Shown in pieces: positions 47,398-56,822 of a stretch of DNA of 64,000 nucleotides. Position 1 is the stretch's first letter. Each line of letters opens with the position of its first letter. The DNA comes from Palaemon carinicauda (lineage: Eukaryota; Arthropoda; Malacostraca; Decapoda; Palaemonidae). The position numbers were made by a program, and so were the translations under genes. Under the pieces are notes generated by a model. The model ran no database searches. It saw only the letters and a list, made by a program, of their open reading frames with translations, and had not been told where the DNA came from. The DNA is taken from assembly GCF_036898095.1 (NCBI RefSeq), contig NC_090739.1, positions 103,809,603-103,873,602 of the forward strand, given 5' to 3'.

Positions 47398-48690
47398 TTA
47401 AACCAGCTGTTGTGCAGCCACCACAGGGCCGATAGAAAACGTATCGAGCCTCCTGTGGGTCACGTCTTGCAGGTAGTGGGCTGTGAAGGTCATCCGACGC
47501 TTCCACACCACAGCTTGAAGAACCTGCGTCACTGAGAACTTTTTCTTGACGGCCAGGGATGTAGCTATGCCCCTGACATCATGTGCTCTAGGATGACGTG
47601 ACGGAGGAGGGTCTAGATTCAGGGACAGATGGATCACTCTACAAATCCATGCCAAGATGGTGTTCTTGGTGACCCTCCTCTTAGTCTCCCAGTACTAACA
47701 AACAATGCTTGCACCTGGGGACGGACTGCAGCCGTTCTTTTGAGATATAGCCTCAGACTCCTTACTGGGCACATTAGGAGATGGTCTGGGTCATCTGTTA
47801 CAGAACGAAGACTTGAAATCTGGAAGGAGTCGAACCACGGTCCGGTACCCCCGGATTTTGAGTCTCGCCAATAAAGGGACGAATTTCAACGTTACCTCAC
47901 TCCATCCCCTTGAATGGGCGATGTCATATGAGAGACCATGAAGTTCATAGACTCGCTTGGCCGAAGCCAATGCTAGTAGGAACACCGTCTTCCAAGTTAG
48001 GTGGCGATCTGAAGCCTGGCGAAATGGTTCATAGGGAGGACTCTTAAGAGACCTGAGAACTCGAACCACGTTCCATGGAGGTGGTCTCACTTCCGACTGA
48101 GGGCATGTAAGTTCATAACTTCGTATGAGTAGGGAAAGTTCTAGCGAGGAAGAAATGTCCATTCCTTTGAGCCTGAAGGCTAGACTTAAGGCTGAGCGAT
48201 AGCCTTTCACCGCCGGGACTAAAAGGCGCATTTCTTCCAGCAAATACACGAGGAACTCCACTATTGCTGGAATAGTGGCATCGAGTGGAGAGAGACCCCT
48301 TCCACGATACCAACCACAGAAGACTTTCCACTTTGCTTGGTAGACAGAAGAGGATGATTTTCGCAGATGTCCAGAAATCCTAATCGCAACTTGTTGCGAA
48401 AATTCTCTCAAGGAGATGCTGGATAGTCTCCAGGTGTGAAGTTGTAGCGAAGCTACGGCTTTGTGGAAGATGTCAGCATGTGGTTGTCTGAGTAGATCGT
48501 GTCGTGGAGGGAGTTCTCTCGGAAGTTCCGTAGGAGCTGCAGAAGGTCCGGAAACCATTCCGCGTGATGCCATAGCGGAGCTATAAGGGTCATTGAAAGA
48601 TTGACTGATATTCTGGTCTTGTTGAGCACCCTCCTCATCTGACAGAATGGGGGAAAGGCGTACACATCGATGTTGTCCCACCGTTGTTGG
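47398..48690 (-). pseudogene. Tyrosine recombinase of element D, one frame break
   Basis: The 48681-47791 frame begins in an out-of-phase stretch. It then reads LRKSSSSVYQAKWKVFCGWY, IPAIVEFLVYLLEEMRLLVP, AVKGYRSALSLAFRLKGMDI and FLLALASAKRVYELHGLSYD (first Arg). The frame is lost near 47860 after KFVPLLARLKI, where about 10 residues are missing compared with B. The C-terminal frame (47655-47398) reads RAHDVRGIATSLAVKKKFSV, then FTAHYLQDVTHRRLDTF with HxxR and Tyr intact. All catalytic residues are encoded, but not in one frame. The role is joining the circular cDNA to the chromosome. Confidence 0.87.
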
Positions 48691-49325
48691 AAGGCATCTT
48701 GCCAGAGTGCCTTGGGATTCAGGACTGGGGAGCAGTAAGTAGAAGCTTGAAGTTCAGCGCTGTCGCGAACAGATCCACAGTCGGGGAACCCCACACAAGT
48801 CAGGACTTTGTTGGCTACTATATGATCCAAAGACCACTTGGTACTCACTATCTGAGACGCTCTGCTCAGATTGTCGGCGAGCACATTCCTCTTGCCTGGA
48901 ATGAAACGTGCCGATAGTGGAATCGAGTGGACTTCGGTCCACCTCAGTATCTCTACTGCAAGATGGGATAGCTGCTTCGAAAAGGTACCTCCTTGCTTGT
49001 TGATGTAAGCCACTACTGTGGTGTTATCGCTCATCACCACCACAGAGTGACCCGCCAGGTATTGTTGGAACTGCTGAAGGGCCAAGAAAACGGCCTTCAT
49101 CTCTAGAAGATTTATATGGAGGCACTTTTCTGATTCTGACCACAGACCTGAGGTCCTGTGATGCAGAACGTGGGCCCCGCACCCTTTCTTTGAGGCGTCT
49201 GAAAACAGCATCAAATCCGGGGGAAGGACGAGAAATCCTCTTCGTAGGTTATCGTCTGTCACCCACCACTGGAAGTCCATCCGTTCCGCAGGTCCCATAG
49301 GGATCATGACGTCCGGGGATTCCAC
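48453..49325 (-). CDS. RNase H and methyltransferase-like part of element D pol
   Basis: A 290-codon open frame. RNase H has LMLFSDASKKGCGAHV (Asp), INLLEMKAVFLALQQF (Glu), VVVMSDNTTVVAYINKQGGT (Asp) and GKRNVLADNLSRASQIVSTK (Asp), so all four metal-binding residues are there. Then follow LNPKALWQDAFQQRW, NIDVYAFPPFCQMRRVLNKT and SMTLIAPLWHHAEWFPDLLQ, the Dam-methyltransferase-like region of DIRS elements. The start ATG is only the first Met of a fragment: RT lies upstream in another frame (49902-49249) with 77 bp of overlap. Confidence 0.85.
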   Translation of the reverse strand: MESPDVMIPMGPAERMDFQWWVTDDNLRRGFLVLPPDLMLFSDASKKGCGAHVLHHRTSGLWSESEKCLHINLLEMKAVFLALQQFQQYLAGHSVVVMSDNTTVVAYINKQGGTFSKQLSHLAVEILRWTEVHSIPLSARFIPGKRNVLADNLSRASQIVSTKWSLDHIVANKVLTCVGFPDCGSVRDSAELQASTYCSPVLNPKALWQDAFQQRWDNIDVYAFPPFCQMRRVLNKTRISVNLSMTLIAPLWHHAEWFPDLLQLLRNFRENSLHDTIYSDNHMLTSSTKP

Positions 49326-49902
49326 CGGGACTTGAGTCGCATTGGAGGGATCTCATCCTGAGGCGACAGTTGGGAACTAGACGAGCCAAGGATGAGAGGT
49401 GACCGAGGAGACGTAACCACGATTGGGCTGGAAGCTCTTCTCGCCTGAGGAAAGGGCTTGCGACCCTCCTCAGCCTTGCTATCCTGTTGTCTGATGTGAA
49501 GGCTTCGTGGAGATTGGTGTCTATAATCATACCTATGTAAATCAGTCTTTGAGTGGGAAGCAGAGAGGACTTCTCGAGATTTACCATGATCCCTAAATCC
49601 TGGCAAAGTCCCAGAAGTTTGTCTCGGTGTCGAAGAAGGGATGACTCCGAGTCTGCCAGGATCAGCCAGTCGTCCAGATAACGAAGGAGACGGATGCCGA
49701 TCCTGTGTGCCCATGACGATATTAGGGTGAACACTTTGGTGAAAACCTGTGGTGCTGTGGAGAGACCGAAACACAGCGCCTTGAACTGGTAAACCTTGTT
49801 GTCTAGGCTGAATCTTAAGTACTTCCTTGAAGACGGATGGACTGGGATCTGGAAGTATGCGTCCTTCAGATCCAGTGTACACATGAAGTCTTGCGGTCTC
49901 AC
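49249..49902 (-). CDS. Reverse transcriptase fragment of element D
   Basis: A 217-codon frame. The palm motifs read CTLDLKDAYFQIPVHPSS (motif A with catalytic Asp), YQFKALCFGLSTAPQVFTKV (motif B), IRLLRYLDDWLILADSE (motif C, LDD) and VNLEKSSLLPTQRLIYIGMI (motif D/E region). This part of RT is intact. The N-terminal finger segment (WRPVIDL) is separated by the 29-bp repeat expansion at 49893-50008 and other breaks. Confidence 0.87.
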   Translation of the reverse strand: MRPQDFMCTLDLKDAYFQIPVHPSSRKYLRFSLDNKVYQFKALCFGLSTAPQVFTKVFTLISSWAHRIGIRLLRYLDDWLILADSESSLLRHRDKLLGLCQDLGIMVNLEKSSLLPTQRLIYIGMIIDTNLHEAFTSDNRIARLRRVASPFLRREELPAQSWLRLLGHLSSLARLVPNCRLRMRSLQCDSSPGGIPGRHDPYGTCGTDGLPVVGDRR

Positions 49903-50037
49903 TGCAAGTCTGACCGTGTCTGCGGTCTCACTGCAAGTCTAACCGTGTCTGCGGTCTCACTGCAAGTCTAACCGTGTCTGCGGTCTCACTGCAAGTCTAA
50001 CCGTGTCTGCGGTCTCCATGCTGAACAGAGTTTGCTT
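49893..50037. repeat. 29-bp tandem repeat expansion in RT of element D
   Basis: GCGGTCTCACTGCAAGTCTA, then ACCGTGTCT repeats four times (starts 49893, 49922, 49951, 49980), with a fifth partial start at 50009. Elements B and A have one copy. The expansion falls just before RT motif A and introduces a stop on the minus strand. Confidence 0.93.
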
Positions 50038-50857
50038 GACAAACTTATTCAGAGCAGAGGTCGATGACTGGTCTCCAGCCTCCAGACGCCTTCTTTACAA
50101 GAAAGTGTCGACTGAAGAAGCCTGGAGACCCGTCGAGGACCTCTTGGAGAGCGCCCTTCTTGAACATGGTCTGGACTTCAGCCCGAAGGGCCTGCCCCCT
50201 TGCTGATCCCATGGCAAGGGAGCTCAATGACACTGGATTCGTCGTCAGGGGAGGTAGAGATGACTTGATTACGGAAATCGTCCAGGAATCGGCCCCCAGT
50301 TGCTGCCCCCTGTTTGCGCAACTTTGAAGGCATCCCCCCCCCTGGTGGACATGCAGGGGGACTGCCAATCCTAGCGTTTGTGGCCTCAGCTGCTCCCTCT
50401 AGGATTCTTCCCTCCCCTGGAGGACTTCTTGCCTTTCCTGTCCTTGACAGGAAAAGGGCTTAGACAACACTGTCTTCGCTGCCGTTGTCGGTTTCGTGGT
50501 CTTAGTAGGACGTGGCTGATGGGGTGCTGGAGGTTTATAGGGCTTGGATGCCAAAGCCCTATGTAGGAGGGAGTCTTGATGGGACTTCCTCCACCTCTCT
50601 GCAGTCTGCTCCACGTCCTTAGGCTCAAACAGGTTCGTTCCCATAACGGAAGAATGTCTGAGCCTGCTGATCTCTGTGCAAGGGACCTTCTGGTGGAACC
50701 TCTCAGACACTGCATCCCGTCGTTTCAGGATGGTGTTTGCCCACAAGTTCGAGACTTGGTGGGCCAGAAACTCTATCGTGCGAGTGCCTGAGAGTAAAAA
50801 GGGCTCCATAGCTTTCCTGGTACGTTCTTTGGATAAATCCTCCGAACGTAACAAATA
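50038..50857 (-). pseudogene. Pol N-terminus and Gag C-terminus of element D
   Basis: The 50368-50045 frame reads LAMGSARGQALRAEVQTMFK, GSPGFFSRHFLVKKASGGWR and PVIDLCSE, the pol N-terminus. The 50854-50399 frame reads LRSEDLSKERTRKAMEPFLL, SGTRTIEFLAHQVSNLWANT, LFEPKDVEQTAERWRKSHQD and a basic C-terminus (KDRKGKKSSRGGK in the alternative frame), the Gag C-terminal half. The element is cut at its N-terminal side. Confidence 0.82.
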
Positions 50858-51161
50858 ATAGTAAAGCCTTTCCTGTGTTGTTTTAAAATAATAGTTGCTT
50901 AACTGTCATTTACTCATTAACACTGGTAAGAATTTTGTTAGAAGTTTCAACAATATCATCAATGTCATTTATAGAGAAGTAAAATAGTGTATCATCTGCA
51001 AATAGTTTAAACTTCACTTCATGTCTCGGTAACACTTTTGATACATCTACAGTATTCAGTAGATACAGAATAAGATTGGACCTACAACACCTAGTAAATT
51101 AAGAGAAAACACAGGGCAACATTTCTAAGAGACAAAATAAAAATTAACTACAGTAAATATG
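50858..51161. other. AT-rich spacer between D and F
   Basis: About 300 bp of AT-rich DNA; nothing recognised. Confidence 0.6.
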
Positions 51162-51510
51162 ATATTTTGATTATAAAATAAATTTTTGAATATACTTACC
51201 CAGTGAATATATAATAGCTGACGTCTCGGACGGCTCGACAGAAACACAAAAACTCGCGAGCGATCGCCATGAAGGTTGCGGGTGTGCCCACCAGCGCCAA
51301 CTATCGGCCAGATACCGCATATACATGTAAACAGCTCCAGTTCTTCTCATCCCGCTGGGTCTCTATCGGGGAGGAAGGGGGGGCCTTTAATTTATATATT
51401 CACCGGGTAAGTATATTCAAAAATTTATTTTATAATCAAAATATAATTTTTAAATATTAAACTTAGCCGGTGAATATATAATAGCTGATTCACACCCATG
51501 GTGGTGGGTA
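51162..51510 (-). repeat. Left terminal module and ICR of element F
   Basis: Positions 51162-51212 return inverted at 51392-51445 with one mismatch (ACCCAGTG against CACCGGGT). The adjacent block ATTTTTAAATATTAAACTTA, GCCGGTGAATATATAATAGC matches the right end. The outer bases differ from E (TTTTGATTATAAA rather than TTTTCATTATAAA), and the ICR arm carries the same change. Confidence 0.85.
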
Positions 51511-51880
51511 GAGACCAGTATTAATACAGTTTACGGCGTATATGCTTAGAGTTTTTGACAGTTATATTATAACAAAACCCAAATAAATATAGGTACCTGG
51601 TAAGGAAGCTGACTCTGACGATTACTCTGCCTTGTTAGTCTGCTTTCCTCACGAAGCCCAGCCATCCTCTTAGGATGCTGAAAGACTCCCAGGAGCTGAA
51701 GTATCAAGGGCGGCAACCCATACAACAGGACCTCATCAAAACCCTTAATCTGGGCGCTCTAAAGAAATGACATTTGACCACCCGCCAAATCAACCAGGAT
51801 GCGAAAGGCTTCTTAGCCTTCCGTACAACCCAAAACAAGATTAAAAACATTTCAAGAGACAGATTAAAAGGATATTGGAA

Positions 51881-54394
51881 TTAAGGGAATGTAGTGGTAG
51901 AACCCTCACCCACTACTGCACTCGCTGCAACGAATGGACCCAGTGTGTAGCAGTCCTCATAAAGAGTCTGGACATCTTTTAAGTAAAATGACGCGAATAC
52001 CGACTTGCTTCTCCAAAAGGTCGCGTCCATAATACTTCGCAGAGATCTATTTTGCTTAAAGGCCACGGAAGTTGCTATAGCTCTTACTTCGTGCGTCTTA
52101 ACCTTAAGCAAGCAACGGTCTTTTTCACTCAAGTGAGAATGAGCCTCTCGGATTAAAAATCTTATAAAATATGACAAAGCATTCTTTGACATAGGTAATG
52201 ATGGCTTCTTAACTGAGCACCACAAGGCCTCAGATCCACCTCGTAAGGACTTAGTACGAGCTAAGTAGAACTTAAGAGCTCTAACTGGACACAGTACTCT
52301 TTCAAGCTCGTTGCCTACGGTCTCTGACAGGCAAGGTATATCAAATGACTTAGGCCAAGGACGAGAAGGCAGTTCATTTTTGGCCAAAAAACCAAGCTGA
52401 AGTGAACATGTGGCTTTATCTGTGGAAAAGCCGATGTTCCTACTGAAGGCATGGATCTCACTGACCCTTTTAGCCGAAGCCAAGCACACTAAGAAAAGTG
52501 TCTTGAGGGTGAGATCCTTCAGGGAGGCTGAATGTAATGGCTCAAACCTGTCTGACATTAGGAACCTTAGGACCACGTCTAAGTTCCATCCAGGAGTTGC
52601 CATACGACGCTCCTTAGAGGTCTCGAAAGACTTAAGATCTTGGAGATCTTTATTATGGGAAAGATCTAAGCCTCTATGTCTAAAGACCGAAGCCAACATG
52701 CTCCTGTAGCCCTTAATAGTGGGTGCTGAGAGGGAGCAAACGTTTCTCAGATGTAAGAGAAAGTCTGCGATTTGGGCTACAGAGGTACTGGAAGAGGAAA
52801 CAGATGCTGACTTGCACCAGTCTCGAAAGACTTCCCACTTCGACTGGTATACTTTGATGGTAGAAGCTCTCCTAGCTCTCGCAATCGCTCTGGCTGCCTC
52901 CTTCGAAAAGCCTCGAGCTCTTGAGTCTTTCGATAGTCTGAAGGCAGTCAGACGAAGCGCGGTGAGGCTTTGATGAAGATCCCTTACGTGGGGCTGCCGT
53001 AAGAGATCTATCCTTAGAGGAAGACTCTTTGGAATGTCTACCAGCCATTGAAGTACCTCTGTGAACCACTCTCTCGTGGGCCAGAGGGGAGCAACCAACG
53101 TCAACCTTGTCCCTTCGTGAGAGGCGAACTTCTGCAGTACCTTGTTGACTATCTTGAACGGTGGGAATGCATACAAGTCCAGGTGAGACCAGTCCAGCAG
53201 AAACGCGTCTATGTGGGTCACCTCTGGATCTGTGACTGGCGAGCAATAGAGCGGGAGCCTTTTGGTCAACGAGATGGCAAAGAGGTCTATGGAGGGTTGA
53301 CCCCAAGTCGCCCAAAGACTCTTGCACACGTCCTTGTGGAGGGTCCATTCCGTGGGGATCACCTGACCTCTCCGACTGAGACAGTCTGCCAAGACGTTCA
53401 AGTCCCCGTGGATGAATCTTGTCAACAGGGAGATGCCTCGATTTTTTGACCATATGAGGAGGTCCCTTGCGATCACGTACAGTGTGTGGGAGTGAGTGCC
53501 TCTTTGCTTGGAGATGTACGCCAAAGCTGTGGTGTTGTCTGAATTGACCTCTACCACTTTGTTTCGCAGGATGCTCTCGAAACTCATCAAGGCCAAGTGG
53601 ACTGCTAATAGCTTCTTGCCGTTGATGTGCATGCTCTTCTGAACCGACGTCCAAAGACCCGAACATTCCCGACCGTCCAGAGTCGCACCCCAACCCAAAT
53701 CCGACGCGTCTGAGAACAACACATGGTTTGGGTTCTTGACTGCCAGGGACAGACCCTCTCTCAGACTTATGTTGCTGTCCCACCAGTTCAGGCATGCTTT
53801 TACTGGCTCGGAGACCGGGATTGATACAGCTTCTAAAGTCTTGCTCTTGTTCCAGTGAGAGTCTAGATGGAACTGGAGAGGGCGAAGGTGAAGTCTCCCT
53901 AGCGAGACAAACTGGTCCAGGGATGACAGAGTCCCTACGAGACTCATCCAACTTCTTACTGAACAACGTTCTCTTTTCAGCATGAGTCGGACTTTGAGCA
54001 GGGCTTGTTCTACTCGGGTGGCAGACGGAAAAGCCCGAAAAACTAGACTGCGAATCTCCATCCCCAAATAGAGAATCGTCTGGGATGGAATCAGTTGAGA
54101 CTTTTCTAAGTTGACCAAAAGTCCCAACTCCTTTGCGAGACCCAACGTCCAGTGTAGGTCCTGCAGACAGCAATGACTGGACGATGCTCTGAGAAGCCAG
54201 TCGTCCAAGTACAGGGAGGCTCGAATTCCCGATAAATGAAGGAATTTTGCCACATTCCTCATGAGCCTCGTAAACACGAGAGGAGCAGGACTGAGGCCGA
54301 AGCACAGTGCTCGAAACTGGTACACTTGCAGGTCGAGAGAGACCATCCAGTCTCCCTCTCTGACCGCTGCTAGGACGGATTTCGTGGTCTCCAT
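51881..54394 (-). CDS. Pol-YR fusion frame of element F (RT, RNase H, MT-like, tyrosine recombinase)
   Basis: 837 codons. RT (1-115): motif A is cut to VSLDLQ, motif B is FRALCFGLSPAPLVF, motif C is LYLDDW at 61-66. About 24 residues, DAYFHIPIHP to DGKVM in E, are missing after residue 23. RNase H (224-345): Asp229, Asp286, Asp337; the usual Glu is Lys261 (MHINGKKLLAV). MT-like (360-460): PSIDLFA, LYAFPPF, LVAPLWP. YR (490-837): Arg643 (ASAKRVSEIH), His768 and Arg771 (THEVRAIA), Trp794, Tyr804 (ASFYLKDV), all expected catalytic positions. A 2-bp difference from E and G near 52924 joins pol and YR into one frame. RT is likely inactive; the recombinase could be functional. Confidence 0.92.
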   Translation of the reverse strand: METTKSVLAAVREGDWMVSLDLQVYQFRALCFGLSPAPLVFTRLMRNVAKFLHLSGIRASLYLDDWLLRASSSHCCLQDLHWTLGLAKELGLLVNLEKSQLIPSQTILYLGMEIRSLVFRAFPSATRVEQALLKVRLMLKRERCSVRSWMSLVGTLSSLDQFVSLGRLHLRPLQFHLDSHWNKSKTLEAVSIPVSEPVKACLNWWDSNISLREGLSLAVKNPNHVLFSDASDLGWGATLDGRECSGLWTSVQKSMHINGKKLLAVHLALMSFESILRNKVVEVNSDNTTALAYISKQRGTHSHTLYVIARDLLIWSKNRGISLLTRFIHGDLNVLADCLSRRGQVIPTEWTLHKDVCKSLWATWGQPSIDLFAISLTKRLPLYCSPVTDPEVTHIDAFLLDWSHLDLYAFPPFKIVNKVLQKFASHEGTRLTLVAPLWPTREWFTEVLQWLVDIPKSLPLRIDLLRQPHVRDLHQSLTALRLTAFRLSKDSRARGFSKEAARAIARARRASTIKVYQSKWEVFRDWCKSASVSSSSTSVAQIADFLLHLRNVCSLSAPTIKGYRSMLASVFRHRGLDLSHNKDLQDLKSFETSKERRMATPGWNLDVVLRFLMSDRFEPLHSASLKDLTLKTLFLVCLASAKRVSEIHAFSRNIGFSTDKATCSLQLGFLAKNELPSRPWPKSFDIPCLSETVGNELERVLCPVRALKFYLARTKSLRGGSEALWCSVKKPSLPMSKNALSYFIRFLIREAHSHLSEKDRCLLKVKTHEVRAIATSVAFKQNRSLRSIMDATFWRSKSVFASFYLKDVQTLYEDCYTLGPFVAASAVVGEGSTTTFP

Positions 54395-54830
54395 CGTAAA
54401 TTTTGTTTACGTAACAAAAACGTTGAGCGCACTGACGTCCAGCACTGGCCTCCAACCTCCTGTATGCTTTGGGACTAGGAAGAGACGGTTATAAAATCCC
54501 GGTGCTTGAAGGTCCGAGACTTTCACCACCGCTCCCTTCTCTAGCAACAGACACACTTCGTGATGTAGAGCTTGTCTCTTTGACTCCTCTCAATACCTGG
54601 GAGAGAGGTCTAGAGGAACTGTTACTAGAGGAGGTCTGCGTACAAAAGGTATTTTGTACCCCTCCTTGAGCAACAACACAGACTCTTGGTCTGCACCCAT
54701 CTTCTCCGCTGTCTGAGGACGTGGGCAGTCAGACTCTACCACGGGAGGACTTGGCTCCTCTCCTCTTACCTCTCATTCCGTCGGCATGAGAGCCTCCCCT
54801 GCTGGGAGCTCTGCCACGAAAAGGCGGGAT
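54395..54830 (-). pseudogene. Pol N-terminus and Gag/pol junction of element F
   Basis: The minus strand encodes, in broken frames, the finger region upstream of RT motif A (RRLEASAGRQCAQRF in one frame; LNVFVT-like words in another) and an RGKRRGAKSSRGRV-like basic Gag C-terminus near 54780-54729. No continuous frame links it to the pol ORF downstream, so a translation start or frame shift used by the element cannot be placed. Confidence 0.55.
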
Positions 54831-55300
54831 AAACCTAGACGCAGGAGTCTCGATTCTGGGTCTCACAACAAAGGATGAAGAAGGAGCTCCCTTGCGAGCA
54901 GAAGAAGCCATCAGGTCGTGTGTCCTTCTGTACAAGCGAAGCAGCAATGTCCTTAATTAGCTGTTGAGAAAACAAGGCAGCCGATAAGGGAGCAGAGAGA
55001 AGTTCCGATCTTTGACAGGGAGTAACTCCTGCTGAAAGGAAAGAGCAAAGGGTTTCTCTCTTCTTCAAGACTCCAGACGTAAAGGTGGAGGCGAGCTCAT
55101 TGGAGCCATCGCGGATGGCTTTGTCCATACAAGACATAATAAGTAAGGACACATCTTGGTCAGCAGACGAGATCTTCCTACTTAATGCTCCTAGAGACCA
55201 ATCTAAAAAGTTAAAAACTTCGAAGGCCCTGTATACGCCTTTAAGGAGATGGTCAAGGTCCGAGGAGGACCAACAAATTTTAGAGCGTCTCATGGCCAGG
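54729..55300 (-). pseudogene. Gag-like C-terminal half of element F
   Basis: The 55293-54835 frame reads MRRSKICWSSSDLDHLLKGV, YRAFEVFNFLDWSLGALSRK and SCMDKAIRDGSNELASTFTS, then GVLKKRETLCSFLSAGVTP and FSQQLIKDIAASLVQKDTRP. E carries the same DKAIRDGSND-type block. This Gag domain is shared across the E/F lineage. The frame is then lost, and a basic tail follows in another frame. Confidence 0.75.
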
Positions 55301-55313
55301 CGACGGGGAGAGT

Positions 55314-56777
55314 CTACGAGGCTTGAGAAGTCACCCTGGGCAGAGGCAGGACTCCCAAGCCGAGAACTTCTCCCGTGTCATACCAGACGCTCGATCTAGA
55401 AGCTAGCTTAAAAGGTGGGAAGGCAAAGGCCGTCTTCCCCAAACTCCTCCTGGTAACCAACCAGTCGCCTAGAAGACGTAAAGCCCTCTTAGAAGAGCGA
55501 GAGAGCACTAGCTTAGTAAAGGCAGGCTTGGTAGCAGCTAAGCCTAGCGCAAACTCAGACGGAGGCGAATGAGGAGCAGCAGTAACAAAATTATCTGGGA
55601 AAAGATCCTTGAAAATCATCATGATTTTCTTAAAATCCATAGAAGGTTGCGCCGCCTTAGGCTCTTCTACGTCTGACAAAACATCCAAAGGATTATCAGT
55701 AGGAGGAAGATCAGCAACATCCTCATCTGAAGGAACCTCGTCCGACAACTGATGAGTCTCAAGCAAGGGAGAGACCTGCCTTGGTGGCAATGCTTGACAA
55801 GCAGAGTCCACACGCAAAGGAGCATCAGTAGCAGTCAAGGACGCTACGTCATGTAACTGCTTAAAGGACTGACCAGCAACAACAACAGGAGCGGGAGGAC
55901 GCTCGACGTCAAGTCGAGACTGCCTTGACTGCCTAGATTGAGCAGTCAAAACAACTCTTGACTGCGGCGCTTGACGCTCAACGTCAAAACAAGTCAACTT
56001 AGCTGGTTGGCGAACGTCCTGAACGTCAACACGAGCATGCGGCAGCGGCTGAACGTCAACAAGCGGCTGAAAGTCAACACGGGACTGCATCGAGTGAGGC
56101 TCCAAGTCACGTGACTGACGTGACTTTGTAACGTCAACGTCAACAGGACGAGCAAAGGCTCGTTTGGGCGGCTGACGGCCAGGATCTCGATCAGCGTAAC
56201 GGCGAGGATCATCGTGAACCTGCTCAACGGAATACTCCTCCATAAGGGAGGCAAGCTTATTCTGCATATCCTGCAGGACAACCCATTTAGGATCAACGGG
56301 AGTTGGTACGGGTCGAGACGATGGTAACGTCTGTGACGGCAAAACATTGCCTAAACTAAGACTCTCGGAGCCCGTGTTACGCTTTTGTTTAGGCGGCGAG
56401 CAGTCTTTCGATGACTGCACAGGGTCAGAGCTGTCCCAATGGCTACAGCCAGGACGCTGGACCTGTCCTGAAGGGACTGACTTCCGCTTTAAGGTTCTAG
56501 AAACCTTGCTCCACGGTTTCTTACGCGAGAAGCCTTCGGATGACGAGGAGAAAACCGCCTCGCTCGTCTTATGGTAGGGGCGGTCTTGACGAGACACGCC
56601 CGAAACCATAGAGGGAACGTCTGTTCGTTGGTTAAAGCCTCTCGTCCCCATAAGTCCTACGACATTACTTCTCCCTGGTGCATGGGAGCTTGCAAGAGGT
56701 CTCGGACTAGGCAAACGACAAGCACGAACAGACAAACCCTCGGTCGCAACACTTATAACACTTTGCGCACTAATCAC
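55314..56777 (-). CDS. Gag-like ORF of element F, central part
   Basis: 487 codons, low complexity, rich in Ser, Pro, Arg, Gln, Val and Asp. It begins near RACRLPSPRPLASSHAPGRS and has a basic stretch KKPWSKVSRTLKRKSVPSG. It then has WVVLQDMQNKLASLMEEYSV (a short predicted helix) and a repetitive part with VDVQPLPHARVDVQ, FDVERQAPQSR, SRQSRQSRLDVERPPAP. It ends in an acidic stretch and MDFKKIMMIFKDLFPDNF, SPPSEFALGLAATKP. No enzymatic motif is visible. From position and composition it is the structural protein. The upstream Cys-rich part is in a separate frame, split by a stop near 56823. Confidence 0.82.
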   Translation of the reverse strand: MISAQSVISVATEGLSVRACRLPSPRPLASSHAPGRSNVVGLMGTRGFNQRTDVPSMVSGVSRQDRPYHKTSEAVFSSSSEGFSRKKPWSKVSRTLKRKSVPSGQVQRPGCSHWDSSDPVQSSKDCSPPKQKRNTGSESLSLGNVLPSQTLPSSRPVPTPVDPKWVVLQDMQNKLASLMEEYSVEQVHDDPRRYADRDPGRQPPKRAFARPVDVDVTKSRQSRDLEPHSMQSRVDFQPLVDVQPLPHARVDVQDVRQPAKLTCFDVERQAPQSRVVLTAQSRQSRQSRLDVERPPAPVVVAGQSFKQLHDVASLTATDAPLRVDSACQALPPRQVSPLLETHQLSDEVPSDEDVADLPPTDNPLDVLSDVEEPKAAQPSMDFKKIMMIFKDLFPDNFVTAAPHSPPSEFALGLAATKPAFTKLVLSRSSKRALRLLGDWLVTRRSLGKTAFAFPPFKLASRSSVWYDTGEVLGLGVLPLPRVTSQAS

Positions 56778-56822
56778 TTTATCCCCACGATTTTCTAATG
56801 TGGCACTCTGACACTAACACTT

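Larger units (their letters stand above)
46571..50857 (-). mobile_element. DIRS-like element D, 5'-truncated (about 4.3 kb)
   Basis: The left end is ATGACCAATTCGTAGATAAT, followed by the family terminal repeat (AACGAGGG, CGCTAGTTAGCGGGGGGTAG, TTGAGCTCACTTAGCTTGGA) and an ICR at about 46825-46915. Minus-strand coding order is Gag C-terminus, RT, RNase H, MT-like, YR, the best-preserved pol of the A/B/C/D lineage. The homology stops inside Gag near 50857 and AT-rich DNA follows, so the 5' part and its terminal repeat are missing. Confidence 0.87.

Noticed and set aside
52872..54455. A 527-codon minus-strand frame overlapping the pol-YR frame of element F
   Set aside because: It lies in another frame over the same DNA, contains no recognisable motif, and its words are frame-shifted versions of RT and RNase H. 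It is a shadow.
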